Assembly (NCBI RefSeq): GCF_026391055.1 | Contig: NZ_JAPLET010000030.1 | Location: 1 to 64,000 of the forward strand | Direction of reading: 5' to 3' | DNA from: Spirosoma sp. | GTDB taxonomy: Bacteria > Bacteroidota > Bacteroidia > Cytophagales > Spirosomataceae | DNA: 64,000 bases | Part shown: positions 29,217 through 37,369 of the stretch, piece after piece | How the letters are laid out: each line of letters begins with the position of its first letter | Numbering within the stretch: the first letter of the stretch is position 1 | Notes under the pieces: model-generated | Seen by the model: only the letters and a program-made list of their open reading frames with translations | What the model was told of the DNA's origin: nothing | The model's database searches: none | Program-made: the position numbers and the translations under genes

Positions 29217-31202
29217 TCATCGATGGCTCCGCCAATCAGTGGCAGCAATAAAACGATCTGCCAGGGCGCGCCTATACCAGTACTGACAGTAACGGTTCTG
29301 CCGGGTATGACCGCCAACTGGTATGCTACCCCAACGGGTGGTACACTGCTGGCAACGGGAACAAGCTATCAGCCAACGCTAGCCGGAACCTACTATGCAG
29401 AAGCCGTCGATCCATCGACGGGTTGTAAGAGTGCAACACGGGCAGCCGTAACGCTGATCGTGAAGGAGCAGCCAGTACTGACGCTGAATGTTAGCAGCAC
29501 GCTGGTAACCGCCGGTAGCTCTGTAACGCTGACCGCCGTGGGTTGTTCGGAAACGATTCGCTGGTCGACGGGTGCCAACACCATGTCCATCATCGTACAG
29601 CCAACCAACGCAACCAATACCTACAGTGCCACTTGTACCGTAGGAGCAAGTTGTTCGGCAACGGCTTCGGTAATTGTTACGACGCAGCCTCCGGTAAGTC
29701 TGACTGTCACCTCGGCAACGATCTGCTTAGGTACCAGCGCCACGCTGACAGCCAGTGGGTGTGTGGGTACGGTAAGCTGGAATACGGGAGAAACGGGTAC
29801 CAACCTGGTGACTCCAATCCTGACTGCCAGTACTACATACACAGCCGTCTGCGCAACAACAACAGGCAGCTCGCTGTCGGCCACCGGTACAGTTACCGTG
29901 ACGCCCAAACCTGTGGTTAGCCTGCAGGCAAGCAGCACGCTGGTAACGGTTGGTACACCGGTCACCTTGTCCGCTTTAGGTTGCGTAGGTAACCTGACCT
30001 GGTCGACGGGTGCCACGAGTGCCAACATCACCGTGACGCCAATGAACGTAACTAATGTCTACTCCGTAACGTGCGCATCGGCCCCAGGCTGTATCGCAAC
30101 AGCTTCGGTAACCGTAATGACAGAGCAGACTCCGGTTACCATCGTTGTCACCTCTACTACGATCTGCGCCGGTAATACGGGTACGTTGTTCGCCAGTGGC
30201 TGTGTCGGTGAGATACGCTGGAACACAGGTGCAACCGGGAGCACGCTGGTAACGCCCGTACTAACTACTACGACCAGCTATACGGCAACGTGTACCACAT
30301 CGACCGGTAGCACAGCTTCGGCGGTGGGCACGGTAACGGTTCTACCTGTATCGCCGGTAACCATAACGGCTTCCAGCCTGACGGTAACGGCAGCCAGCTC
30401 CGTAACGCTAACGGCTACGGGTTGTACGAATGGCAGTCTGAAGTGGTCAGAAGGTGGTCAGACATCGTCTGTGATCATGGTACAGCCTACACAGGCAACC
30501 ACGCTCTACTCAGTTACCTGCACAGCCGCTTCGGGATGTACCTCGCAAGGTTCGATTACGATCTACCGCATGGATGTGCCCCAGCCTAAGCTGGTACTGG
30601 AGAAAACGGTCGACCGTTCGAGAGCGCAGATCGGTGATGTACTTACCTACAAGCTGATCATTCGGAATATCGGTACGGGTGCCGCCAACGACGTTGTCGT
30701 TCTGGATTCGCTGGATTCCGGTGTACAGTACATGGCAGGATCTGCTCAGGCATCGTCTGGTAGCTTCGCCACGACTAACTTCGGTGGTCGCTGGACAATT
30801 CCTGTGGTAACCGCTGGCAGCAGTGCAACACTGACGCTAAGTGTCCGGGTCATGACTGGTGGTGTGATCTACAACGTCGCCAGCATTCCGGGCGATATTA
30901 AGCGGGTATGCACAACCATCCCGATGGAACTGTGTGCTGGCGAACAAATCATGGCGACGGCTCCTGGTGGCCGTACGGACTTGAAATGGTATCGCAACGG
31001 CGTACTGGTTGGCAGTGGTGCTCAACTGGTGATTACGGAGCCAGGTATGTACACTGTGCAAACTATAACCGGGACTTGCCCGAACAATCAGTGCTGTCCG
31101 CTGGAAATCATTGCCAGTACAAACTGCTGTCCTGCCAAGATCTGTGTTCCATTTGTGGTTAAGCAAACCAAACGGGTCAAACGCATCGGCGACCCCCGCT
31201 AG
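26490..31202 (+). CDS. Giant repeat adhesin, C-terminal portion (frameshifted, no start of its own)
   Basis: The frame is open from the frameshift; a GTG at 26631 lies inside an SdrD-B repeat and is not a credible start, and no signal peptide exists. Contents: SdrD-B copies 6-10, a unique ~120-residue insert (about 28440-28826), SdrD-B copy 11, several Ig-like modules (29217-30570, repeating TICLGTSATLTASGC-type text), a DUF11 module (about 30590-30890, KLVLEKTVDRSRAQIGDVLT), one Ig-like module, and the tail CCPAKICVPFVVKQ with a basic end. Joined to the upstream part, the intact protein would be about 4,870 aa. Unless the shift is an error or is corrected, this half is not exported. A terminator follows directly. 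Confidence 0.8.
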   Translation, partial: TGSIGDYVWKDTNDNGIQDASEAGVANVQVELFAAVNGQPQGSALRVVSTDVNGKYLFDKLSKGTYLVRFIGSSFPANCAISTRPRSGTDTSKDSDADPTTGLSQVISLDPVQGGILKDNLTIDAGLYNTATGSIGDYVWKDINNNGLQDAGEIGVKNVLVELYAAVNGQPQGSTIRTVTTDTLGRYLFDKLPKGDYLVKFVASSFPANCAISTKPNVGTDNTKDSDANPATGFSQVITLDPVKGGILQNNPTIDAGLYNPQVPLGTIGDYVWKDANDNGIQDLSEVGVQGVTVELYTVSSTGALTKTASTITDVNGLYLFTNLSKNTYRVRFVPSSLPANCLLSSKANAVGDDSKDSDADPITGYTGDVNIDPILGGNFQDNRTVDAGLVNKPTGSIGDFVWKDANNNGIQDATEVGVKDVQVELYAAVNGQPSGSAIKTTTTDVNGNYLFDKLPKGDYVVRFITSTLPANCALSTKPRSGTDTTKDSDANPTTGFTPVISIDPDVPSKKDNLTVDAGLYTTNNGSLGDFVWKDINNNGLQDTGEPGVKDVKVELYTVLSTGSVSLVASTTTDASGKYLFTNLTNGSYRVKVIASSLPSECAISPKQNVGSDDSKDSDVDPTTGFSDDVVIDPNDPTRKDITTVDIGLLPCTADAGTLLANAPGCLTAGSSLTISATMNTAPSVPAGYKVLYVLTSGSNLVIRSTSTQPKFVVNATGLYTIHTLVYTDNAANPNYLDLSAIVPGTTTGADVLNLIATRKLCAALDAAGAPVTVSSCQLGSIGNYVWKDANNNGLQDASEKGVGNVTVQLFASSAGQPVGAALATTKTDSLGYYLFGGLSKGVYLVKFVSSSFPAGCALSLKPNTGTNDEIDSDADFNTGLTQEIIIDPAAGGILKDNLTVDAGLYFNCSSMAPPISGSNKTICQGAPIPVLTVTVLPGMTANWYATPTGGTLLATGTSYQPTLAGTYYAEAVDPSTGCKSATRAAVTLIVKEQPVLTLNVSSTLVTAGSSVTLTAVGCSETIRWSTGANTMSIIVQPTNATNTYSATCTVGASCSATASVIVTTQPPVSLTVTSATICLGTSATLTASGCVGTVSWNTGETGTNLVTPILTASTTYTAVCATTTGSSLSATGTVTVTPKPVVSLQASSTLVTVGTPVTLSALGCVGNLTWSTGATSANITVTPMNVTNVYSVTCASAPGCIATASVTVMTEQTPVTIVVTSTTICAGNTGTLFASGCVGEIRWNTGATGSTLVTPVLTTTTSYTATCTTSTGSTASAVGTVTVLPVSPVTITASSLTVTAASSVTLTATGCTNGSLKWSEGGQTSSVIMVQPTQATTLYSVTCTAASGCTSQGSITIYRMDVPQPKLVLEKTVDRSRAQIGDVLTYKLIIRNIGTGAANDVVVLDSLDSGVQYMAGSAQASSGSFATTNFGGRWTIPVVTAGSSATLTLSVRVMTGGVIYNVASIPGDIKRVCTTIPMELCAGEQIMATAPGGRTDLKWYRNGVLVGSGAQLVITEPGMYTVQTITGTCPNNQCCPLEIIASTNCCPAKICVPFVVKQTKRVKRIGDPR

Positions 31203-31226
31203 TCTGATTACCCGGTTAGATTGATC

Positions 31227-31265
31227 TACGGCCCGCAATATGTACGTTGCGGGCCGTATTTTTTT
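31227..31265 (+). terminator. Rho-independent terminator of the adhesin gene
   Basis: A 12-bp perfect stem (31227-31238 with 31247-31258) of TACGGCCCGCAA and its complement is followed by seven T residues. It insulates the sufC cluster from the adhesin block. Confidence 0.9.
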
Positions 31266-31494
31266 AGTAATGGCCGCTGGCTTATTATTCGCCAACCTAA
31301 ATAAGTCAGGACATTACCCTTGCTGTTAGAGAAGAACCGATAATGAATAGATGGCGCACAAAATTGGCATCCATAACAGGCCTTACATCTTTTCCGGAGA
31401 CGAGTTTTTTGATTATCAGCGAATAAGGCGGGGCTGGGTCAACTTTTAAACAGCCGATTTTGTTACCTAACAGCGCAGATGCCATTTCATGTGC

Positions 31495-31502
31495 TAACTT
31501 TG
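31495..31502 (+). promoter_or_regulatory. Candidate Bacteroidota -7 promoter element for sufC
   Basis: TAACTTTG matches the Bacteroidota -7 consensus TAnnTTTG, 36 nt before the sufC ATG. I see no clear -33 TTG at the usual distance. The rest of 31266-31494 shows no gene. Confidence 0.5.
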
Positions 31503-31537
31503 CGGCTTTATTTAGAGGTGTCACGATAGAACCTATT

Positions 31538-32293
31538 ATGTTATCCATCAGTAATTTACATGCCTCGATTGGCGAGAAAGAAATATTAAGAGGCCTCAAC
31601 CTGGAAATCAACTCCGGTGAGGTTCACGCCATTATGGGTCCCAATGGTGCGGGGAAAAGCACGCTGGCGTCAGTATTAGCAGGTCGTGAGGATTATGATG
31701 TAACGAGTGGCAGCGTACTTTTCGATGGAAAAGACCTGTTGGATATGGCTCCTGAAGAACGGGCAGCCGAGGGTATTTTTCTGGCCTTTCAGTATCCAAT
31801 CGAAATCCCCGGCGTTAGTACGACAAACTTCCTGAAGACAGCGCTGAACGAAATCCGTAAATATCGCGGGCAGGACCCGCTCGATGCGGTGCAGTTCCTG
31901 AAGCTGATGAAGGAGAAAATGAAACTCGTCAATATCGACCAGTCGCTACTCAGCCGGTCATTGAACGAAGGCTTCTCCGGCGGGGAGAAAAAACGAAACG
32001 AAATTTTTCAGATGGCCATGCTCGAACCGAAACTGGCCATTCTGGACGAAACCGACTCCGGCCTGGACATCGACGCCCTACGTATTGTGGCCGATGGAGT
32101 CAATAAACTTCGGTCGCCGGAGCGGGCTACGATTGTCGTAACACACTACCAGCGGTTACTGGATTACATCGTACCCGATTATGTACACGTGCTATACAAA
32201 GGCCGTATCGTGAAGTCGGGGCCGAAAGAATTGGCTCTCGAACTGGAAGAAAAAGGATACGACTGGATCAAGGCCGAAGCTGAAGCCATCTGA
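31538..32293 (+). CDS. sufC: SufC, Fe-S assembly ABC ATPase
   Basis: 251 aa from the ATG at 31538 (MLSISNLHASIGE), the usual SufC start; the frame is open further upstream, but that would place the promoter element inside the gene. Walker A is GPNGAGKST (~residue 35), the signature is FSGGEKKRNE (~150), and Walker B is LAILDETDSGLD (~170). Both the extended signature and the DSGLD are diagnostic of SufC over transport ATPases. SufC works in the cytosol with SufB and SufD to build Fe-S clusters on a scaffold. SufD is next, but no sufB is in the window. Confidence 0.95.
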   Translation: MLSISNLHASIGEKEILRGLNLEINSGEVHAIMGPNGAGKSTLASVLAGREDYDVTSGSVLFDGKDLLDMAPEERAAEGIFLAFQYPIEIPGVSTTNFLKTALNEIRKYRGQDPLDAVQFLKLMKEKMKLVNIDQSLLSRSLNEGFSGGEKKRNEIFQMAMLEPKLAILDETDSGLDIDALRIVADGVNKLRSPERATIVVTHYQRLLDYIVPDYVHVLYKGRIVKSGPKELALELEEKGYDWIKAEAEAI

Positions 32294-32370
32294 TGTATGA
32301 TATATTATATATGATGTATGGTATAGTTTATATCATACATCATACATCATACACCGTTATACATCATACC
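32291..32370. repeat. AT-rich palindromic intergenic repeat between sufC and sufD
   Basis: TGATGTATGATAT (32291-32303) pairs with ATATCATACATCA (32330-32342); further CATACATCAT copies follow. It begins inside the sufC stop codon and fills the gap to sufD. A similar ATGTATAATG-type palindrome lies after sufD. Confidence 0.6.
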
Positions 32371-32377
32371 TAAAAAA

Positions 32378-33703
32378 ATGACTCCCTCTTACGCATCATA
32401 TAACGATTTTAAGGAGCAGTTGCTGGCGTCTTTTCGGGACAACGAAGAGCGCATGAACGGCGAACGAAAATCGCCGTTACACCAGCTTCGCCGGGCAGCC
32501 CTGAAACAGTTCGAGCAGTTAGGATTTCCGACAATCCGGCACGAAGAATGGAAGTACTCGAACGTGAATAGTCTGATAAAAGAAGACTTTGCTCTCGATA
32601 CAACCTCATCGCTAACGGCCGACGATCTGGCTCCGCTGGAAATCCCGAACCTGGAAGGCAACATTCTGTATTTCGTCAACGGTATCTACCATCCCGAACT
32701 GTCGCGGATAGTGAGCCCGGCCGAACAAATACAAATTACCAGTTTCGCCGAAGCCATTAAGGCAGATCCTGAGTTTGTCGGAACACATTTTGCTCATTAC
32801 GCCGATTATCAGGACAGTGCGTTTACGGCGCTCAATACGGCCATGGCCAGTGATGGTGTAGTGGTTCGGGTGCCAAACAATACGACCGTTGAACAGCCAA
32901 TCATCCTGCGCTTCGTTACGGATGCCCGTGTCAACAACATAACCTCACAACCCCGCAACCTCATTGTTGTTGGCCGGAATGCTGAGGTGATGATGGCCGA
33001 ATCATACCGTACGCTGGGCGATCGCTCCAGCTTCGTCAACGTCGTAACGGAAATTGTGCTTGACCGCGATGCCCGTATGCAGTACTACAAAGTACTCAAC
33101 GAAACGGCGAAAGCGTATCATATTGGCACCACCCAGGTTCACCAGTCCGACAACAGCCATTTTTATTCCGCGTCGATTACCCTCAACGGCCATTTCGTTC
33201 GGAACAACCTGAATATTGTGCTCAACGGCCAACATGCCGAAGCCTTTATGTACGGTCTCTACATGCCAAACGGTCGCCAGCACGTGGATAACCATACGCT
33301 GGTCGACCACGCCATGCCCAACTCGTACAGCAACGAACTGTATAAGGGGATTCTGGACGATAACAGCACGGGCGTATTCAACGGCAAGATCTTTGTTCGG
33401 CCCGACGCGCAAAAAACCAATGCCTACCAGTCCTGCAAAAATGTAGTGCTATCGCCGGGCGCGTCCATGAACACCAAACCCCAGCTTGAGATTTATGCCG
33501 ACGACGTGAAGTGTTCGCACGGAACGACTACCGGCCAGCTGAACGACGAAGCCCTTTTCTACATGCGGTCGCGCGGTATTCCTAAAGACGAAGCCCGGAC
33601 ACTGTTGCTGTACGCCTTCTCGCAGGACGTACTGAGCCAGATCAAAATCAAGCCCATCCGCGAATACCTCGAAGGGGTCGTTCGGGAGAAGCTGACGAAG
33701 TAA
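32378..33703 (+). CDS. sufD: SufD, Fe-S cluster assembly scaffold partner
   Basis: 441 aa. A typical SufB/SufD-family layout: a helical N-terminus with RHEEWKYSNV (~residue 52), a beta-helix core (~140-390) and C-terminal helices. KCSHGTTTGQL..EALFYMRSRGI and the following helix are the family's conserved C-terminal signature. It forms the SufBC2D complex with SufC and an unlinked SufB. AAAAAAATG precedes the start with no Shine-Dalgarno sequence, usual in Bacteroidota. Confidence 0.93.
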   Translation: MTPSYASYNDFKEQLLASFRDNEERMNGERKSPLHQLRRAALKQFEQLGFPTIRHEEWKYSNVNSLIKEDFALDTTSSLTADDLAPLEIPNLEGNILYFVNGIYHPELSRIVSPAEQIQITSFAEAIKADPEFVGTHFAHYADYQDSAFTALNTAMASDGVVVRVPNNTTVEQPIILRFVTDARVNNITSQPRNLIVVGRNAEVMMAESYRTLGDRSSFVNVVTEIVLDRDARMQYYKVLNETAKAYHIGTTQVHQSDNSHFYSASITLNGHFVRNNLNIVLNGQHAEAFMYGLYMPNGRQHVDNHTLVDHAMPNSYSNELYKGILDDNSTGVFNGKIFVRPDAQKTNAYQSCKNVVLSPGASMNTKPQLEIYADDVKCSHGTTTGQLNDEALFYMRSRGIPKDEARTLLLYAFSQDVLSQIKIKPIREYLEGVVREKLTK

Positions 33704-33713
33704 AAAGGTTAAT

Positions 33714-33785
33714 GTATAATGGTTAATGTATGATGAACAATGGCTGCCCGATGGAACATTATTCATTATACATTAACCATTATAC
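33714..33785. repeat. 29-bp imperfect inverted repeat after sufD
   Basis: Bases 33714-33742 pair with 33757-33785 with only two G-U pairs; the motif is built from TTAATGTATAATG units. It may attenuate transcription or stabilise the sufCD message. Composition resembles the repeat before sufD. Confidence 0.65.
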
Positions 33786-33803
33786 GTTTCTAATCTACAC
33801 CGA

Positions 33804-34727
33804 ATGGCTCTGCGGCTCCTCACCCTTCTAACCTATCTCCTCACCTACGCTACTACCTACGGGCAGAATGTCCGGTTCATCTTCGAGGGCGATTCGATCA
33901 CGATGCCGTTCGTTCAGGATAGTTTACGGGGTATTTCGGGGCTGGAGATCATACCGACTACGGGCGAGTGGCATCTGGTGAGTGACCGGGGATGGCATTT
34001 TACGTTCACCAACATTCGCAGCATTCGCGATCTGGGCGATGCCTCTCAGTTGACCGCAGCCGAGAAAACACCCTACTGGTTTGAGAATGCCCGGTATGAT
34101 GCCAAAGGAGGAATGTACTTCTGGACCGATGAGCACGAGCACGTAACCTCTATACAATATGGTAAAGCCATTCGCGATAGTGCCGCTCAGACAGTTTTGA
34201 AAATACCCCTCCCCGCCCCAAACAAAGGCCTCGAAGGATTAGCAATTATGCCATCTGGCGCACTCTGGGTGGCTCCAGAAGCGGGCTGGGAAGGTGAAAC
34301 CAATCTGAATCAGGACACGATTACGTTTTTCCGGTATCAACATCCACTGGATGCCGACCCCGTTGTAGCGCGTTACAAATACCGTATCGACCGTTGTCTA
34401 TTTGCGCAGGGCGAAGAACGAACGGGCGGCATCTCCGAAATACTGGCCGTCGATGACCAACGATTACTAATACTGGAACGGTGTTATGATAATGTACAGA
34501 AACGGGTAACGGCAAACCTCTATCTGGCCACACCCGACGAAACCACCCACATACTGCAGAAAGAGCTGGCGTTTGATTTTAACCGGCAGTTTCCGGGTAG
34601 CGTCTGTAATCTGGAAGCGATGGCCTGGGCCGATGAACAGCATCAGACGCTGATTCTCATGGCCGATGATAATTTCCGGGTAAACAAAACGCTGCGCAAT
34701 CAGGTCATCGTTTTGAAAAGACGGTAG
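33804..34727 (+). CDS. Secreted phytase-like (esterase-like) protein
   Basis: 307 aa with a signal peptide (LLTLLTYLLTYATTYGQ). The body matches the 'esterase-like activity of phytase' family (PF13449), a beta-propeller-like fold: ISGLEIIPTTGEWHLVSDRG near the start, NKGLEGLAIMPSGALWVAPE (~135), GGISEILAVDDQRLLILER (~210) and NLEAMAWADE (~270). The physiological substrate is unknown; the family name does not establish phytase activity. It sits between sufD and sufS, with a palindrome before it and a 96-bp gap after it. It has no evident link to Fe-S assembly and may be an inserted passenger. Confidence 0.8.
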   Translation: MALRLLTLLTYLLTYATTYGQNVRFIFEGDSITMPFVQDSLRGISGLEIIPTTGEWHLVSDRGWHFTFTNIRSIRDLGDASQLTAAEKTPYWFENARYDAKGGMYFWTDEHEHVTSIQYGKAIRDSAAQTVLKIPLPAPNKGLEGLAIMPSGALWVAPEAGWEGETNLNQDTITFFRYQHPLDADPVVARYKYRIDRCLFAQGEERTGGISEILAVDDQRLLILERCYDNVQKRVTANLYLATPDETTHILQKELAFDFNRQFPGSVCNLEAMAWADEQHQTLILMADDNFRVNKTLRNQVIVLKRR

Positions 34728-34823
34728 TCTGCGTACGAACCTAACCGCCCTTACTTTACGTTTTATCAATGACCTTTGGGTGAATAGAATGACTATTTAT
34801 CCTCTTTTCGATACGAACACGAC

Positions 34824-36062
34824 ATGCAATCAGCGATAGAAACAACCCTCGATATTCAGCAAATCCGCCGGGATTTCCCCATCCTCGATCAACAGGTGAA
34901 CGGTCGTCCGCTGGTGTATTTAGATAATGCCGCTACCAATCAGAAACCCACGGCGGTCATTAATGCGCTGACGGACTATTACGAAGGGTATAATGCCAAT
35001 ATTCACCGGGGTATTCACCACCTGGCCGAAAAAGCGACGGCGGCTTTCGAAGCGTCGCGTCGGGCATTTCAGGATTTTTTGAATGCCAAACACTGGCAGG
35101 AGATCATCTTCACCTACGGCACCACAGATGGTATCAACCTGGTAGCGCAGACCTACGGACGCCGTTTCCTTAACGAAGGCGACGAGATCATTATCTCGAC
35201 TATGGAGCACCATTCCAACATTGTGCCCTGGCAGATGCTGTGTGAAGAAAAGGGCTGCATCCTGAAAGTCATTCCTGTAAATGACGAAGGCGAGCTGCTC
35301 ATTGACGAGTACGAAAAACTCCTGACCGAACGCACCAAATTCGTTTCCTGTGTTCATGTGTCGAACTCGCTGGGCACCATCAATCCCGTCAAAACCATCA
35401 TCGACAAAGCCCATGCCGTTGGCGCCGTGGTGCTGATCGACGGTGCACAGGCCAGCTCGCACCTTGACCTTGACGTTCAGGCGCTTGACGCTGATTTTTA
35501 TGTTCTGTCGGCTCACAAGCTATACGGCCCAACGGGCATGGGTGTGCTGTACGGCAAAAAGGAGTTACTGGATTCGATGCCTCCCTACCGGGGTGGTGGC
35601 GAAATGATTAAGGAAGTAACGTTTGCTAAAACGACTTATAACGAGATACCCTATAAATTCGAAGCGGGCACGCCCAATATTGCCGATGTAGTTGCCGTCA
35701 AAACGGCGCTCGACTATATGGCGGGTCTGGGCAAAGAGAACATTGCGGCCCACGAAAACGATCTGCTTCAATACGCGACCGAGCAGTTAAGCGAGCTGAA
35801 CGGACTCCGGATCATTGGCCGGGCAAAACACAAAATTGGCGTTGTTTCGTTTGTGCTCGACGGCATTCACCATCAGGATACGGGCGTTATTCTCGACCAG
35901 CAGGGCATTGCCGTCCGGACGGGTCACCATTGCACCCAGCCGCTCATGCAGCGCTTTGGCATTGCCGGAACTACGCGGGCGTCGTTTGCGGTTTATAACA
36001 CCAGAGACGAAATCGACCGGCTTGTTCAGGGCCTTCGACGGGTTCAGAAAATGATGTTATAA
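34824..36062 (+). CDS. sufS: SufS, cysteine desulfurase
   Basis: 412 aa, a normal SufS length. It is a PLP enzyme that removes sulfur from cysteine as an enzyme-bound persulfide. Visible signatures: YLDNAATNQKP (~residue 32), the HHSN motif (TMEHHSNIVPW, ~128), SAHKLYGPTGMG carrying the PLP lysine (~230), and RTGHHCTQPLMQRF with the catalytic Cys (~370). The short loop around this Cys marks it as the SufS class, which relies on SufE. sufE follows after only 5 bp. Confidence 0.95.
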   Translation: MQSAIETTLDIQQIRRDFPILDQQVNGRPLVYLDNAATNQKPTAVINALTDYYEGYNANIHRGIHHLAEKATAAFEASRRAFQDFLNAKHWQEIIFTYGTTDGINLVAQTYGRRFLNEGDEIIISTMEHHSNIVPWQMLCEEKGCILKVIPVNDEGELLIDEYEKLLTERTKFVSCVHVSNSLGTINPVKTIIDKAHAVGAVVLIDGAQASSHLDLDVQALDADFYVLSAHKLYGPTGMGVLYGKKELLDSMPPYRGGGEMIKEVTFAKTTYNEIPYKFEAGTPNIADVVAVKTALDYMAGLGKENIAAHENDLLQYATEQLSELNGLRIIGRAKHKIGVVSFVLDGIHHQDTGVILDQQGIAVRTGHHCTQPLMQRFGIAGTTRASFAVYNTRDEIDRLVQGLRRVQKMML

Positions 36063-36067
36063 GTAGC

Positions 36068-36493
36068 ATGACTATTAACGAAAAGCAGGACGAGATTATC
36101 GAGGAATTTGACTTGTTTGACGACCAGCTCGACAAGACGCAATACATCATTGACTTAGGCAAAAAACTGTCCCCTATGCCCGAATCGAAGAAAACCGACG
36201 AGAACCGGATTATGGGGTGCCAGTCGAAAGTGTGGGTCGATGCCGAATTAAAAGACAACCGGCTGTATTTTTACGGAGACAGCGAGCCAACGGCCCAGAT
36301 TTCGAAAGGCCTAGTCGGGCTGCTGATCCGGGTGCTCTCGGGCGAAAAACCAGAGGATATTGCCAATGCCGATTTATACTTTATTCCCCGCGTGGGCATG
36401 GGTAACTTAATTACATCCCTGCGCGCCGGTGGATTAGCTTCTATGATCGAACGGATGAAAGCCTTCGGGAAGGGATACTCAACCGGTAACTAG
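36068..36493 (+). CDS. sufE: SufE, sulfur acceptor for SufS
   Basis: 141 aa. It accepts persulfide sulfur from SufS and passes it to the scaffold. The acceptor cysteine is in ENRIMGCQSKVWV (~residue 52). The end motif LRAGGLASMIERMKAF is typical of SufE. It starts 5 bp after sufS, so the pair is surely co-transcribed. Confidence 0.93.
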   Translation: MTINEKQDEIIEEFDLFDDQLDKTQYIIDLGKKLSPMPESKKTDENRIMGCQSKVWVDAELKDNRLYFYGDSEPTAQISKGLVGLLIRVLSGEKPEDIANADLYFIPRVGMGNLITSLRAGGLASMIERMKAFGKGYSTGN

Positions 36494-36569
36494 TAGTCAG
36501 AAATCAGGTAGGATTTTGCAGCATTTTGACAAACGCTGACCACTTTTGACCACAACATGACCTAAAAAG

Positions 36570-36881
36570 ATGACAGACGAAGAACTTAAAGAACAAGTTG
36601 TACTGGCCCTGAAGGGTGTTTATGACCCCGAAATTCCGGTGGATGTGTATGAGCTGGGTCTCATTTACGACATTAAGATATTTCCGGTCAACAACGTGTA
36701 TATCCTCATGACACTGACCTCGCCTTCGTGCCCCTCGGCCGGGTCGATTCCTGCCGAAATCGAAGAGAAAGTACGGGCCATTGAGGGCGTCAGCGACGTG
36801 AGCGTCGAACTCACCTTCGATCCCCCCTACTCCACCGAACTGATGTCGGAAGTAGCTAAACTGGAACTTGGGTTTATGTAA
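36570..36881 (+). CDS. DUF59/MIP18-family SUF-associated Fe-S assembly protein
   Basis: 103 aa, one DUF59 domain. Signature residues: YDPEIPVDVYELGLIYDI (~20-37) and TSPSCPSAGSIP (~51-62), the latter holding the family's conserved Cys. Proteins of this size at this operon position are annotated as SUF-system accessory proteins and are thought to help mature or deliver Fe-S clusters. SufT is a longer relative. It follows sufE by 76 bp. Confidence 0.88.
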   Translation: MTDEELKEQVVLALKGVYDPEIPVDVYELGLIYDIKIFPVNNVYILMTLTSPSCPSAGSIPAEIEEKVRAIEGVSDVSVELTFDPPYSTELMSEVAKLELGFM

Positions 36882-36886
36882 AAAAT

Positions 36887-36907
36887 AGTCGGTAAATATT
36901 ACCGACT
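36887..36907 (+). other. Small hairpin between the DUF59 and bacilliredoxin genes
   Basis: AGTCGGTAA (36887-36895) pairs with TTACCGACT (36899-36907) over a 3-nt loop. It has no T tract; it may act as a partial terminator or mRNA processing site. Confidence 0.5.
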
Positions 36908-36931
36908 CAACTTATTAACTAACTAACAATT

Positions 36932-37363
36932 ATGTATCCTCCTCATTTGCTTATCCCGATGCGGGAAGACCTGACAAGCGTTGGGTTTGAAGAATTGACC
37001 ACCGCCGACGACGTGGTGAACGCAGTAGAAAACACCGAAGGCACTATGCTGGTCGTCGTAAACTCGGTTTGCGGCTGTGCAGCCGGTGCGGCTCGCCCAG
37101 GTGTGAAAGCGGCTTTGGCGGCTAGTCCCGTTAAGCCTGACAAAATGGTATCGGTATTTGCCGGTGGCGATCTGGAAGCAACCGCTAAGATGCGGGAGTA
37201 CCTGTTGCCTTATCCTCCATCGTCGCCCGCCATTGGTATTTTCAAAGATGGTGAACTCGTACATTTTATTGAGCGGCACCACATCGAAGGCCGTTCAGCG
37301 CAGATGATCGCCCAGCACCTCGAAATGGCGCTGGAAGAGTTCTGCACGCCTGCTAACGCGTAA
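36932..37363 (+). CDS. BrxA/BrxB-family bacilliredoxin (DUF1094/YphP)
   Basis: 143 aa. Thioredoxin-fold protein with the diagnostic CGC motif in VNSVCGCAAGAARPG (~residue 50). In Bacillus, BrxA/BrxB remove bacillithiol from oxidised proteins; whether this organism makes bacillithiol cannot be seen here, although many Bacteroidota do. It is last in the SUF-like gene set, suggesting a redox role around Fe-S assembly. It faces eboC tail to tail across a long hairpin. Confidence 0.88.
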   Translation: MYPPHLLIPMREDLTSVGFEELTTADDVVNAVENTEGTMLVVVNSVCGCAAGAARPGVKAALAASPVKPDKMVSVFAGGDLEATAKMREYLLPYPPSSPAIGIFKDGELVHFIERHHIEGRSAQMIAQHLEMALEEFCTPANA

Positions 37364-37369
37364 GTGGTA

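Noticed and set aside
26631..31202. Independent gene starting at GTG 26631
   Set aside because: The GTG is inside an SdrD-B repeat whose first part lies upstream in the same frame, and there is no signal peptide; it is the displaced C-terminal half of the giant gene.
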